From Acidovorax sp. NCPPB 4044 (GTDB taxonomy: Bacteria; Pseudomonadota; Gammaproteobacteria; Burkholderiales; Burkholderiaceae_C), in NCBI RefSeq assembly GCF_028069655.1, contig NZ_JAMCOS010000001.1, positions 3,626,001-3,690,000 on the forward strand: DNA of 64,000 nucleotides, read 5' to 3'. The notes under the pieces were generated by a model that saw nothing but the letters and a program-made list of their open reading frames with translations, did no database searches and was not told the origin of the DNA. Below are positions 1-8,542 of this stretch, one piece after another (position 1 is the stretch's first letter; the number at the start of each line of letters is the position of its first letter). Position numbers and translations under genes: made by a program.

Positions 1-1
1 G

Positions 2-763
2 CTCTCCACCTCGACTTTCGGACAGTATTGGCAAAAGACCTTCAGCCCGAATGCAGGCGAGCCCTGGGTCGGCCCTGTGGCGCAGGGCGCCAACGATGCC
101 ATCGCCATCACCAAGACGCTGAACGCCATCGGCATGGCGGGGATCACCAGCTACGTGAAGACCACGGCGACTGGCACCTACATCATCATCAAGGGCTACT
201 CGGCCCAGCGCAGCGGCGCACTCCAGGGCACGCGCTACCTTGCGACGAATCCCAAGATGCTCAAGCTCGGCCTGGGCATGAAGAGCCTGGCGGGCATTGC
301 GAAGGGCGGTTTCACCCTGGGTGTCTTGGTGTCCACGGGGATCGAGTTGATGGACTTCATGTTCAACAACGAGAAGACCATGTACGACCTCGTCGGCGGC
401 ATCGGCGTGGAGGCGGTCAAGGGGGGACTCGGGGCATTGGTAGGTTACGGTGCAGCCTATGTGGCAGGCGCGCTCACCACCGTTGCCATCACTCCGCTGT
501 GCATCATGGCCGTGGTTGCTGTCGTTGCCGGCACGGTGTTGAATTCCATGGATCGCCAATATGGCATCAAGGACAAGGTGATTGCCGCACTCAAGATGCT
601 TCCGGAGCAGACGGCCCAAGGCATGTACTACATCGATACCAAGGCGCAATCCTGGCAGGATGCTTTGCGCAATACCGTCGAGCAAAAGAGCAGGGAGGCG
701 GGACACACCATCCATCAGGGTGTCAAAGACTGGCTCTGCCGCATCAGGTGCGTCCTGTACTAG
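2..763 (+). CDS. C-terminal part of a membrane-acting polymorphic toxin (5' truncated by window edge)
   Basis: The frame is open to the left edge, so the true start lies outside the window; 253 residues are visible. The visible part begins with a soluble region, then a motif around residues 69-86 (QRSGALQGTRYLATNPK), then hydrophobic glycine/alanine-rich segments at about 100-115 and 139-180, and ends with a short polar tail. From memory, this arrangement (KGY..R..L.GTRY..N.K followed by hairpin-like hydrophobic helices) occurs at the C-terminus of many VgrG/PAAR- or Rhs-linked inner-membrane toxins. The next gene, 23 bp downstream, is a small three-helix membrane protein, as expected for an immunity protein. 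The toxin role is inferred; no N-terminal delivery domain is in view. Confidence 0.55.
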   Translation, partial: LSTSTFGQYWQKTFSPNAGEPWVGPVAQGANDAIAITKTLNAIGMAGITSYVKTTATGTYIIIKGYSAQRSGALQGTRYLATNPKMLKLGLGMKSLAGIAKGGFTLGVLVSTGIELMDFMFNNEKTMYDLVGGIGVEAVKGGLGALVGYGAAYVAGALTTVAITPLCIMAVVAVVAGTVLNSMDRQYGIKDKVIAALKMLPEQTAQGMYYIDTKAQSWQDALRNTVEQKSREAGHTIHQGVKDWLCRIRCVLY

Positions 764-786
764 CCACCTCATAGGAGCCCGTTTCG

Positions 787-1284
787 ATGAGCGATATCCA
801 ACACATCCGGAGAACCATGGCCTGGGGCATTCCTCTGTATGCGGCGATCACTGCAGGGTGCATTTTCCTGATAAGGCATGAAGTGTTGCCAACGCTGGAA
901 GCTATCGTGTCGCACGCGCCTGTGGTGCGTGTCGCGCCCACCGCCCAACTGGCGCCATTTGTCGCAATACTTTGCATGCTGGGTATCGTTTTGGGAACCA
1001 TGCGCTCCATTCCCTGCGACGAAAGCATCACGAAGAAATTCGAGCGCGCTTTCAACGTCGCGGTCTTGGTCAGCATGGTTGTTCTGGTGCTGGTTCCGGT
1101 GACCGCTGTCGTCCAGCGCGTCTACATGCCGCGAGGAGGGTATTCGATGTGTGCCGAGCTGAAGGACGCTCCCAGCATGTGGTTCACCGACTGGGTACGC
1201 AATCCGGCTTGGTGCGTCAAGGGCAAAAGCCTGGAATGGGTGAACGAGCAGGCCCGTCTTGCAACTTCCACCGCATCTCCATGA
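787..1284 (+). CDS. Small membrane protein, candidate immunity protein (DUF1240-like)
   Basis: 165 aa, preceded by GGAG nine bases before the ATG. It has three predicted membrane segments (about residues 13-30, 54-70 and 87-107) and a periplasm-like tail holding two cysteines in the pattern GYSMC...WVRNPAWC (about 121-141). That tail pattern resembles the DUF1240 group of small membrane proteins, which is often found directly after membrane-active toxins. Tight spacing to the upstream toxin-like gene suggests a toxin/immunity pair in which this protein blocks the toxin in the inner membrane. The assignment rests on layout and motif memory, not on a search. Confidence 0.5.
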   Translation: MSDIQHIRRTMAWGIPLYAAITAGCIFLIRHEVLPTLEAIVSHAPVVRVAPTAQLAPFVAILCMLGIVLGTMRSIPCDESITKKFERAFNVAVLVSMVVLVLVPVTAVVQRVYMPRGGYSMCAELKDAPSMWFTDWVRNPAWCVKGKSLEWVNEQARLATSTASP

Positions 1285-1978
1285 CGATTTTTCCAATGCA
1301 GGATTTTCGGATCGCGTTGTCGCAGTAGCTTGGAACTCCACGCAGAGCATTTCGTGGCCAGCATATGCTGGTCTTATTTTTGACATCACCCGGCTCATCC
1401 ACTCCATTGCTACCGCCGCGTTTCGGGGCACACCGTTGGAGTGCAAATGTCGGCTGAAAAGACCAAGACCTCGCCCGAGGTGAACCAGCCCCGAGTTCCA
1501 TGACAGCCGCCGAGGCGGCAAACAAACGAGTGCGTCGCACTGGCATCGCGATGGCGAAGTCCAGAAGCACGCCAGCCGCAGTGCGCGACGAGTTGCGTCT
1601 GACGGCCAACAGCAACCACCACCCGGGCGCACGCGGCATCCGACCCAACGCGTGCTGGTTGACTTCAAGGGACGGCTCTACACATTCCTACACCGTCTCG
1701 GATGCCAACACAGTGGCCATTGCTCACGCGTCCGAGGTCGTCACCGATACACGCCAGTGGGCCTGTCGGCTGGCCTCGCAACTCACCGGCCGGGGCATCG
1801 GCTGTGCGTGAGGCAGTAGTTCGGGCTGTGCACAGCATAGCTCTGCGATGCCAAGGGCTGCTCCATTGAAGTCGCGCCGATCATCAGGTCAGGTGCAGGC
1901 CGTTCAACTTACAGACAGCGCCCAGAGCCGCGAGACGATATGCCAGACGGCCGCGCCGTTCTCAAACTGAACTCAGCC
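1285..1978. other. Gene-free stretch
   Basis: About 700 bp without a convincing gene. A short plus-strand frame at 1500-1811 has no domain pattern, no Shine-Dalgarno sequence and odd composition, so it is not called. The stretch may be decayed DNA downstream of the toxin/immunity locus. No inverted repeats marking an insertion sequence were seen. Confidence 0.5.
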
Positions 1979-2009
1979 TTTACATAAATTTAAATAAGAA
2001 TTATTCTTA
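1979..2009 (+). promoter_or_regulatory. Promoter with overlapping Fur-type operator
   Basis: TTTACA at 1979-1984 and TATTCT at 2002-2007 are separated by exactly 17 bp, a sigma70-like promoter in an unusually AT-rich patch. Overlapping it is TAAGAAT-T-ATTCTTA (1995-2009), a perfect 7-1-7 inverted repeat, the classical form of a Fur box. It lies about 80 bp upstream of a TonB-dependent siderophore receptor, so repression by iron-loaded Fur is the natural reading. Confidence 0.7.
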
Positions 2010-2087
2010 ATAAAATTTATTCATTCTTTCGTCGCTTCGCCGCACCGCTGTCCAGCGGGACGGCGGTTTCTTTTCAGTCTTACTTCC

Positions 2088-4283
2088 ATGGTCCACACAC
2101 GTTCCGGCGCGGCGCATTCGCCTGCCCTCGCCACCGCTTTCCTGCGCCCTTTGATGGCCCGGTCCCCGGCCCGCACCCTGCGCCGCAGCGCGCTGACGCC
2201 GCTGGCGCTGTGCCTCTCGCAGGCCGCGTTCGCGCAATCCACCGCCTCGGCGCCCCCGGCCGATCCCGCCGCGCCCACGGTGCAACTGCAGGAAGTGCGC
2301 ATCAACGCCAGCACCGAGAAGGACGTGGGCTTCGCTCCCACGGAGGCGCAGACCGCCGGCAAGGCGCCCATGCGCCGGCTGGAGACGCCGCAGTCGGTGA
2401 GCGTGGTCACGCGCGAGCAGATGGAGTCGCGCCAGATCACCAACCTGCAGCAGGCGCTGCAGACCGTGGCCGGCGTGAGCCCGGTCAACTTCGGCCGCCG
2501 CGGCTTCGACGACATCAACATCCGCGGCTTCCGTTCCACCGAATCCATCCTCATCGACGGCCTGGTGCAAAGCTCCGGCATGTGGACGCGCCTCACGCCC
2601 TACGGCTACGAGCGCTTCGAAGTGCTCAAGGGCGCGGCCTCGGTGCTGTACGGCCAGGTGCAGCCCGGCGGCATCGTCAACGCCGTCAGCAAGCGGCCCA
2701 AGCGCGAGGCGCTGAGCGAAGTGGGCGCCGAGGTGGGCAGCTTCGGCCAACGCACGCTGCAGGCCGACATCAACCGCCCGCTGAACGAGTCGGGCAAGGC
2801 CGCGATCCGCATCAACGCACAGATCTCCAACAGCGACGACCCGACCGATTCCATCTACCGCCGCGACCGCTGGATCGCGCCGTCGCTGTCGCTCGACCTG
2901 GGCGCGCAGACCGACCTGGTGCTGTTCGCCACCTACAGCCAGAGCAACTGGATGCGCCAGCAGGGCATCACCCCCTACGGCACGCTGCTGCCCAACCGCA
3001 ACGGCACGGTGCGACCCACGCTCTACACGGGCGATCCCGCCTTCGGCCACTACGACATCGAGAGCACCTCGGTGGGCTATGCGCTGGAGCACCGCTTCTC
3101 GCCGCAGCTCACGCTGCGCCAGAACGTGCGCTACGAGTCCGAGAAGGGCACGGGCAATTTCGTCTCCAACCAGACGCTGCAGTCCAACCAGCGCCTGCAG
3201 AACCGCCAGGCCACGCGCCAGTACCTGGAAGACGACATCCTCGCCACCGACACCTCGCTGCTGGCGCAGTTCTCCGCGCTGGGAGTGCAGCACCGGCTCG
3301 TGACCGGGCTGGACGCGCGCACCGGGCACTCGTGGCAGGGCCAGCGGCGCTGCACCATCGGCGCGCTCGACCTGTTCAACCCGGTGTACGGCGTGGCCAC
3401 CACCTGCCCGGTGGGCTACACCGCCAACGCCCCGGAGAAGCTCAACGTGATGGGCCTCTACGCGCAGGACCAGATCAAGTTCGATCCGCAGTGGACGGCG
3501 CTGGTCGGCATCCGCCGCGATTGGTCCGACAACAGGATCACCGACCACCTGGCGGGCCAGGCGACGCGGCAGAAGGATTCCGCCACCACGCTGTCGGCCG
3601 GCCTGGTGTACGAGTTCACCCCGGGCTGGGCGGCCTACGCCAGCTACGGCGAATCGTTCCTGCCCGTGTCGGGCACCAGTTTCAGCGGCTCGCCCTTCGC
3701 GCCGGAAACCGGCAAGCAGTGGGAGACCGGCCTGAAATACGAGGCCCCGGGCGGCGGCCTCACGGGCTCGCTCGCGCTGTTCGACCTCAAGCGCCGCAAC
3801 GTGACCACGGCCGACCCGGCCAACACCGGCTTCAGCGTGCAGACCGGCGAGCAGCGTGCGCGCGGCCTGGAACTCGAAATGGGCGCCGAGCTGCAGCGCA
3901 ACCTGAAGCTGACGGGCGCCTACACCTACACCGACACCGAGGTCACGCGCGACAACAACGCCGCCATCGTCGGCAAGCCGCTCAACCTCACGCCGCGCCA
4001 CACGCTGGCCCTGTGGGCCACCTACAAGCTGCCGCAGATGCCGCAACTCACGCTGGGCGCGGGCCTGCGCCGCGTGAGCAAGCAGGTCGGCTCGTACCCG
4101 TTCACCCTGCCGGCGTACACCGTGGCCGATCTCTCCATCGGCTATTCCGGCACCAACTACCGCATCACGGCCGGCGTGAAGAACGTGTTCGACAAGGCCT
4201 ACTACGACGGCGCGATCAACGCCAATGTGGTGTCGCCCGCCCTGCCGCGCAACTTCAGCCTCGGCCTGACCTACTTCTTCTGA
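2088..4283 (+). CDS. TonB-dependent siderophore receptor
   Basis: 731 aa outer-membrane receptor for uptake of a ferric siderophore, energised by TonB-ExbBD. The N-terminus has an arginine-rich, then hydrophobic signal peptide ending at AFA|QS near residue 49; an in-frame ATG at 2154 would give a more typical signal length. A plug domain follows (about 80-190, with ETPQSVSVVTREQ and NIRGF motifs typical of the siderophore-receptor subfamily), then a 22-strand-type barrel ending in the aromatic terminal motif LTYFF. There is no room for an N-terminal signalling (STN) domain, so it is a plain transporter rather than a FecA-type transducer. It is the first gene of a probable iron-uptake operon under the Fur-type promoter. 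The siderophore is unknown. Confidence 0.9.
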   Translation: MVHTRSGAAHSPALATAFLRPLMARSPARTLRRSALTPLALCLSQAAFAQSTASAPPADPAAPTVQLQEVRINASTEKDVGFAPTEAQTAGKAPMRRLETPQSVSVVTREQMESRQITNLQQALQTVAGVSPVNFGRRGFDDINIRGFRSTESILIDGLVQSSGMWTRLTPYGYERFEVLKGAASVLYGQVQPGGIVNAVSKRPKREALSEVGAEVGSFGQRTLQADINRPLNESGKAAIRINAQISNSDDPTDSIYRRDRWIAPSLSLDLGAQTDLVLFATYSQSNWMRQQGITPYGTLLPNRNGTVRPTLYTGDPAFGHYDIESTSVGYALEHRFSPQLTLRQNVRYESEKGTGNFVSNQTLQSNQRLQNRQATRQYLEDDILATDTSLLAQFSALGVQHRLVTGLDARTGHSWQGQRRCTIGALDLFNPVYGVATTCPVGYTANAPEKLNVMGLYAQDQIKFDPQWTALVGIRRDWSDNRITDHLAGQATRQKDSATTLSAGLVYEFTPGWAAYASYGESFLPVSGTSFSGSPFAPETGKQWETGLKYEAPGGGLTGSLALFDLKRRNVTTADPANTGFSVQTGEQRARGLELEMGAELQRNLKLTGAYTYTDTEVTRDNNAAIVGKPLNLTPRHTLALWATYKLPQMPQLTLGAGLRRVSKQVGSYPFTLPAYTVADLSIGYSGTNYRITAGVKNVFDKAYYDGAINANVVSPALPRNFSLGLTYFF

Positions 4284-4332
4284 TGCGCGGGGCGCCGCGC
4301 GCGCCCCGCCGTCGGGAGGGCCTGCCGCCGCC

Positions 4333-5448
4333 ATGACCAGCCAGCGCACGCTCAGCCGCCTGCTCGCCCTGCATTCGTGGGCGGGCATCGTCACGGGCCT
4401 GCTGCTGTGCATCGTGTGCTTCTCGGGCGCGGTGGTGGTGTTCAAGAACGAGATCGACCTGTGGGCGAACCCCTCGCTCGCGCAGCTTCCGCGCCCGCAG
4501 CAGCCCGCGCCGCTGGACACCGTGCTGCAGCAGCTGCTCGCGCGCTATCCCGGCGCCACGGTGGAAGCGATCGCGCTGCCCGACGGCGTCAACCCGGCCT
4601 ACTTCGCCTTCGTGCGCGAAGCGGGCGCGCCCGCCGCGCAGCGCACCAAGATTGCGCTGCGGCCCGACACTGGCGCCGTCGTCGGCCCGGTGGACAGCCA
4701 GCTCGGCCAGTACCTGCGCATGCTGCACGTGTTCCTGTTCTTCGGGCCGCGCTGGATCGTGGGGTTTCTCGGCGTGGCGATGCTGGTGCTGATCGGCACG
4801 GGCATCGTGCTGCACCGCAAGATCCTGGCCGAGCTGTTCACGCAGCGGTGGAGCCGCAGCCTGCGCGTCGTGCTGTCGGACCTGCACAAATCGGCAGGCA
4901 TCTGGGGGCTGGGGTTCCACCTCCTCATCGCCACCACGGGGGCCTGGCTGGGGCTGGCCCCGCTGTTCGTGCAGGGCTGGGCCTACGTGGCCTCGGCGCC
5001 CGCCTCCCAATCCGCGAAGGCCCCACCGCCACCGGCCCCGGCCCCGGCGCAACCCGCGCCCTCGCTCGACGCCCTGCACGCCGCCGCCCGGCAGGCGGTG
5101 CCGGGCCTGCAGACCCGCTACGTCTCGCTGCGCCGCTGGGGCACCGGCGCGGGCGAGGCCGGCTTCACCGGCGGGATCTCCGGGCACCTGGCGAGCAGCG
5201 CGCGGGTCGAGTTCGACGGCGCGGGCCGCCTGCGGCAGGCGTTCGATCCGCGCACGGCGGGGTTCTGGCCGCTGGTGGATGCGCTCATGGAGCCGCTGCA
5301 CTTCGGCGATTTCGGCGGGCTCGCGCTCAAGTGGCTCTACTTCATCCTGGGCATGACGCCGGCCTTCCTCTCGGTCTCGGGCACGCTGATCTGGCTCGAT
5401 GCGCGCCGGCAGCGGCAGCGCGGGGCCGGCCCGGCCGCGCGCTCCTGA
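4333..5448 (+). CDS. PepSY-associated membrane protein (PepSY_TM family)
   Basis: 371 aa. The N-terminus (LLALHSWAGIVTGLLLCIVC) is the typical first helix of PepSY_TM proteins. Further helices lie at about residues 130-160, 195-215 and 335-355, with a periplasmic PepSY-like domain between and a proline/alanine-rich linker near 225-250. Members of this family beside TonB receptors are thought to act in siderophore handling or ferric-siderophore reduction at the inner membrane. It starts 49 bp after the receptor gene and is probably co-transcribed with it. Confidence 0.8.
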   Translation: MTSQRTLSRLLALHSWAGIVTGLLLCIVCFSGAVVVFKNEIDLWANPSLAQLPRPQQPAPLDTVLQQLLARYPGATVEAIALPDGVNPAYFAFVREAGAPAAQRTKIALRPDTGAVVGPVDSQLGQYLRMLHVFLFFGPRWIVGFLGVAMLVLIGTGIVLHRKILAELFTQRWSRSLRVVLSDLHKSAGIWGLGFHLLIATTGAWLGLAPLFVQGWAYVASAPASQSAKAPPPPAPAPAQPAPSLDALHAAARQAVPGLQTRYVSLRRWGTGAGEAGFTGGISGHLASSARVEFDGAGRLRQAFDPRTAGFWPLVDALMEPLHFGDFGGLALKWLYFILGMTPAFLSVSGTLIWLDARRQRQRGAGPAARS

Positions 5449-5480
5449 ACGCACGCACCGACGTCCGACACCCCAACGCC

Positions 5481-6254
5481 ATGGCCCGGTTCTACATCGC
5501 CCTGCATGCCGCCGTGCCCGCCGCCCTGGCGGCGGTGTTGCTGTTGCACCTGTTTCCGCCGGCCGGCCTGGAGCCGCTGGCACGGCGCCCCGCCTGGACC
5601 GTGTGGGCGCTGATCGCGGGCTGGCTGCTGCTGTCGGCGCTGCTGGCGGCCGTAGGCGCCCGTGCCTCCACGCTGTGGCGCTCGGCACTGGCCCTGGCCG
5701 GCGCATTGCTCGCCCTGGCCGGCGCCGCGGGCTGGGCGCTGGGCGCGCCGCTGGCCCCGGCGATGCTCGCGGGACTGGGTGTTTCGGGCCTGGCCTGCGC
5801 GGGCATCGCGGCCTTCATCGGCCCGAAACGGGTGCAGGCAGAGCGCCCCGTGCGCGCCGCCGCGGCGCACCGCACCGCGCCGGACCACAGCCGGCGCGGC
5901 GGCCTGCGCCGGCATGCCGTGCACCTGCCCTTCTGGCTGGCGGGCCTGCTGGCCGTGGAATCGTTCCGGCTGGCCCATGTGGCCGCGGCGGGCCCGGCCC
6001 GCCCGGCGGCCATGCTCGGCCTGCTGCTGGCCTGCCTGATCGCGCTGCCGGCCGCCACGCTGCGCCTGTGGCTGCCGCGCACCAGCACGGCGCTGTGGGT
6101 GCTGGCGGCGCTGTCGTACGCGGCATTGGCCGCCCGGTCGGGGCTGGCCCAGGCAGGGGTGGCCGCGGGCCTGTGCGCCGTCGCCGCAGTGCATGCCGCG
6201 CGGGGGCGCAGGCACGGCGGTGCGCCACAGGCCGCTTCGCGGAGCGCGGGATGA
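5481..6254 (+). CDS. Integral membrane protein of the iron-uptake operon
   Basis: 257 aa, very rich in alanine and leucine, with about seven hydrophobic segments in two halves separated by a basic polar stretch (about residues 117-145). I cannot assign a family firmly. Position after a receptor and a PepSY protein suggests one of the small iron-uptake membrane proteins (DUF3649-like proteins occur in such operons). Its stop overlaps the next start (ATGA at 6251-6254), so the two are translationally coupled. Confidence 0.55.
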   Translation: MARFYIALHAAVPAALAAVLLLHLFPPAGLEPLARRPAWTVWALIAGWLLLSALLAAVGARASTLWRSALALAGALLALAGAAGWALGAPLAPAMLAGLGVSGLACAGIAAFIGPKRVQAERPVRAAAAHRTAPDHSRRGGLRRHAVHLPFWLAGLLAVESFRLAHVAAAGPARPAAMLGLLLACLIALPAATLRLWLPRTSTALWVLAALSYAALAARSGLAQAGVAAGLCAVAAVHAARGRRHGGAPQAASRSAG

Positions 6255-6607
6255 ACGAGTGGCTGAGCGGCTGCGCCGCGCTGGCCTCTCTGGCGGCCCT
6301 CGGCCGGTGGGCCCGTGCCGTGCCCACGCGCGCCTGGGGCGAAGGGGCCGGCACGCCTCGCACGCGCCGGGCCGCGCTGGCCGCCGTCCTGGCGACGCTG
6401 GCCCTGCAGGTCACCGCAGCCGCCATGGCGGCCGGCCCCGCAGCGGCGGCCGCGCTGGTGCCCGCCGCGTGGATGGTGCTCGGCTGGGGCCTGACGCTGG
6501 CGATGAACCAATGGCCGCAGGGCAGCCTGCGCTGGGCGCTGCGGCTGGGCGATGCCGGCCTGCTGGGATGCGCCCTGGGGATCGGCGCGGCGCTGCTGGC
6601 GCACTGA
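6251..6607 (+). CDS. Small membrane protein, DUF3325-like
   Basis: 118 aa with four predicted membrane segments and almost no soluble part. Length, topology and place at the end of a TonB receptor-PepSY operon resemble DUF3325 proteins, whose function is not established. It overlaps the preceding gene by four bases. The family name is a contextual guess; that it is a real coupled gene is well supported. Confidence 0.5.
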   Translation: MNEWLSGCAALASLAALGRWARAVPTRAWGEGAGTPRTRRAALAAVLATLALQVTAAAMAAGPAAAAALVPAAWMVLGWGLTLAMNQWPQGSLRWALRLGDAGLLGCALGIGAALLAH

Positions 6608-6644
6608 ACGGCGGCGCCTGGGCGCCGCGCTGCGCGTGCCGGTG

Positions 6645-7673
6645 TCAGTCCACGCTCGCGCCCGACTCCCGCACCACCTTGCCCCACTTCACGCTTTCCT
6701 TCTGGATGAAGTCGGCAAACTGCGCCGGCGTCTCGCCATAGGCTTCGGCGCCCTGCTCGGCCAGCTTCTTCTTCGTTTCGGGCTGCGCCAGCACCTTGAC
6801 GATGGCGGCGTTGAGCCTGGCCACCACGGGCGCGGGCGTGCCGGCCGGCGCGAACATGCCGAACCACGAAGTGGCCTCGTAGCCGGGCACGCCGGCCTCG
6901 GCGATGGTGGGCACGTCGGGCAGCTCGGGCGAGCGCTTGGCCGTGGTGACGGCCAGCGGGCGCAGCTTGCCCGAGCGCACATGCTGGATGGCCGAGGGCA
7001 TGTTGTCGAACATGATCGCGATCTGGTTGCCCAGCAGGTCGGTCACGGCCGGCGCGCTGCCCTTGTAGGGCACGTGCACCATGTCCACCTTGGCCAGGCT
7101 CTTGAACAGCTCGCCCGACAGGTGGATGGAGCTGCCGCTGCCCGAGGAGCCGAAGTTCACCTGGCCCGGGTTCGCCTTGGCATAGGCGATCAGTTCCTGC
7201 ACGCTCTTGTAGGGCTGCGCGGGGTTGGCGACCAGCAGGTTCGGCACGTTCGCCACGCGCGTGAGCGGCGCGAAGTCCTTGATCGGGTCGAAGGGCATCT
7301 TCTTGTAGAGGGCCGCATTGATCGCGTGCGTGCCCACGGTGCCCATGAAGAGCGTGTAGCCGTCGGCCGGCGCCCGCGCGGCCACCTGGCCGCCGATGTT
7401 GCCGCCCGCGCCGGCGCGGTTGTCCACCACGACCGACTGGCCCAGCTCGGTGCCCAGGCCCTGCGCGATCACGCGCGCCAGGATGTCCGTGGTGCCGCCG
7501 GCCGCGAAGGGCACGATGATCGTGACGGGCTTGCTCGGATAGGCCTGCGCGGCCGCCGTGCGCGGCAGCAGCGCGGTGGCCGTGCCGAGCGTGGCCAGGG
7601 CCAGCGCGCCCAGCGCGAAGGTGCGGCGGCGCGAGGCCGGCAGGGTCGGGGATGCGGCGCGGGATGGCGTCAT
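6645..7673 (-). CDS. Tripartite tricarboxylate transporter substrate-binding protein (Bug family)
   Basis: 342 aa periplasmic solute receptor. I chose the ATG at 7673 because AGGAGA precedes it at good distance; the frame extends further upstream without a site. The N-terminus is an RRRTF signal with a long hydrophobic core ending at AAA-QA, then YPSKPVTIIVPFAAGG, the hallmark start of Bug receptors, and the GGNIGG motif near residue 105. Bug proteins bind small carboxylates or aromatics. It lies about 130 bp downstream of the SDR gene, last in the pca cluster, so its ligand may feed this pathway, but no TctA/TctB membrane genes are nearby. Confidence 0.88.
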   Translation of the reverse strand: MTPSRAASPTLPASRRRTFALGALALATLGTATALLPRTAAAQAYPSKPVTIIVPFAAGGTTDILARVIAQGLGTELGQSVVVDNRAGAGGNIGGQVAARAPADGYTLFMGTVGTHAINAALYKKMPFDPIKDFAPLTRVANVPNLLVANPAQPYKSVQELIAYAKANPGQVNFGSSGSGSSIHLSGELFKSLAKVDMVHVPYKGSAPAVTDLLGNQIAIMFDNMPSAIQHVRSGKLRPLAVTTAKRSPELPDVPTIAEAGVPGYEATSWFGMFAPAGTPAPVVARLNAAIVKVLAQPETKKKLAEQGAEAYGETPAQFADFIQKESVKWGKVVRESGASVD

Positions 7674-7804
7674 GGTGCTTGTCTCCTGGTTTCGTTTCGG
7701 ATTCGGAAAGGGGAAATGCCGTGCTGGCACGCGCGCGTCGGAGCGCGGCACGGCACGCGGGGCCCGGCGCGGGAACGGCGGAGCGGGTGCGCCGCGCAGC
7801 GCGG

Positions 7805-8542
7805 TCAGACGGGCGCCACGCCCAGCGTGGTGCCGCCGCAGACGTACAGCACCTGCCCGGTGACGAAGCCGTTCTCGGGCGCGAGGAAGAACAGCGCGGC
7901 GCGCGCCACGTCCTCCGCCGTGCCCATGCGGCCCACGGCGATGCTCTTCAGGATGCGCTCGGTCTGCGGCGCGCCCTCGGGGTTGCTCTGCCGGAAGAGT
8001 TCGGTGGCGATGGGCCCCGGGCCGATGGCGTTCACGGTGATGCCGTCAGCGCCCAGCTCCATGGCCAGGGTGCGCGTCATGCCGATCATTCCGGCCTTCG
8101 TGGCCGAATACACCACCCGATCGCCCTTGCCCAGCGCCGCCCGCGACGACATGTTCACGATGCGGCCCTGCCCGCAGGCGCGCAGCGTGGGCAGGAAAGC
8201 CTGCACGAGCAGCATCGGCGCCCGCAGGTGCAGGCCCACCACGTCGTCCAGCTGGGCGGTGGTGGCCGTGTCGATGGTGCCCGGGCGCGTGGCGCCCGCG
8301 TTGTTGACCAGCGCCGCCACGCGGTGGCGTGCGGCGATCTCCAGCGCGGCCGAGCGCGTGGCGGCTTCATCGGTCAGATCGGCCTGGAACGAGGTGAGCA
8401 GCGGGTGGCGCCAGTCGGGCAGCACATGGTCGAGGTTGACCACCGCGCGGTCCTGCGCCAGCAACGCTTCGGCAATGGCGCGCCCGATGCCGCTGCTCGC
8501 GCCGGTGACCACGGTCACCGCGGGCGTGGAGGCTGCGCTCAT
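7805..8542 (-). CDS. Short-chain dehydrogenase/reductase (SDR)
   Basis: 245 aa NAD(P)-dependent oxidoreductase of the classical SDR type. The cofactor motif TGASSGIG is at residues 13-20, NNAG at 80-83, and the catalytic set Ser132/133, Tyr145, Lys149 is present (YSATK). The start overlaps the thiolase stop (ATGA, 8539-8542). Its substrate is unknown; the coupling to a thiolase and a CoA transferase suggests it oxidises or reduces an intermediate that enters, or branches from, the beta-ketoadipate route. Confidence 0.85.
   Translation of the reverse strand: MSAASTPAVTVVTGASSGIGRAIAEALLAQDRAVVNLDHVLPDWRHPLLTSFQADLTDEAATRSAALEIAARHRVAALVNNAGATRPGTIDTATTAQLDDVVGLHLRAPMLLVQAFLPTLRACGQGRIVNMSSRAALGKGDRVVYSATKAGMIGMTRTLAMELGADGITVNAIGPGPIATELFRQSNPEGAPQTERILKSIAVGRMGTAEDVARAALFFLAPENGFVTGQVLYVCGGTTLGVAPV

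Noticed and set aside
1500..1811. 103-aa plus-strand frame in the gap before the siderophore receptor
   Set aside because: No ribosome site, no recognisable pattern, biased composition; left as gene-free DNA.
2007..4520. 837-aa open frame antisense to the TonB receptor
   Set aside because: A GC-rich shadow: arginine/alanine/histidine-rich without domains, opposite a fully recognisable receptor.
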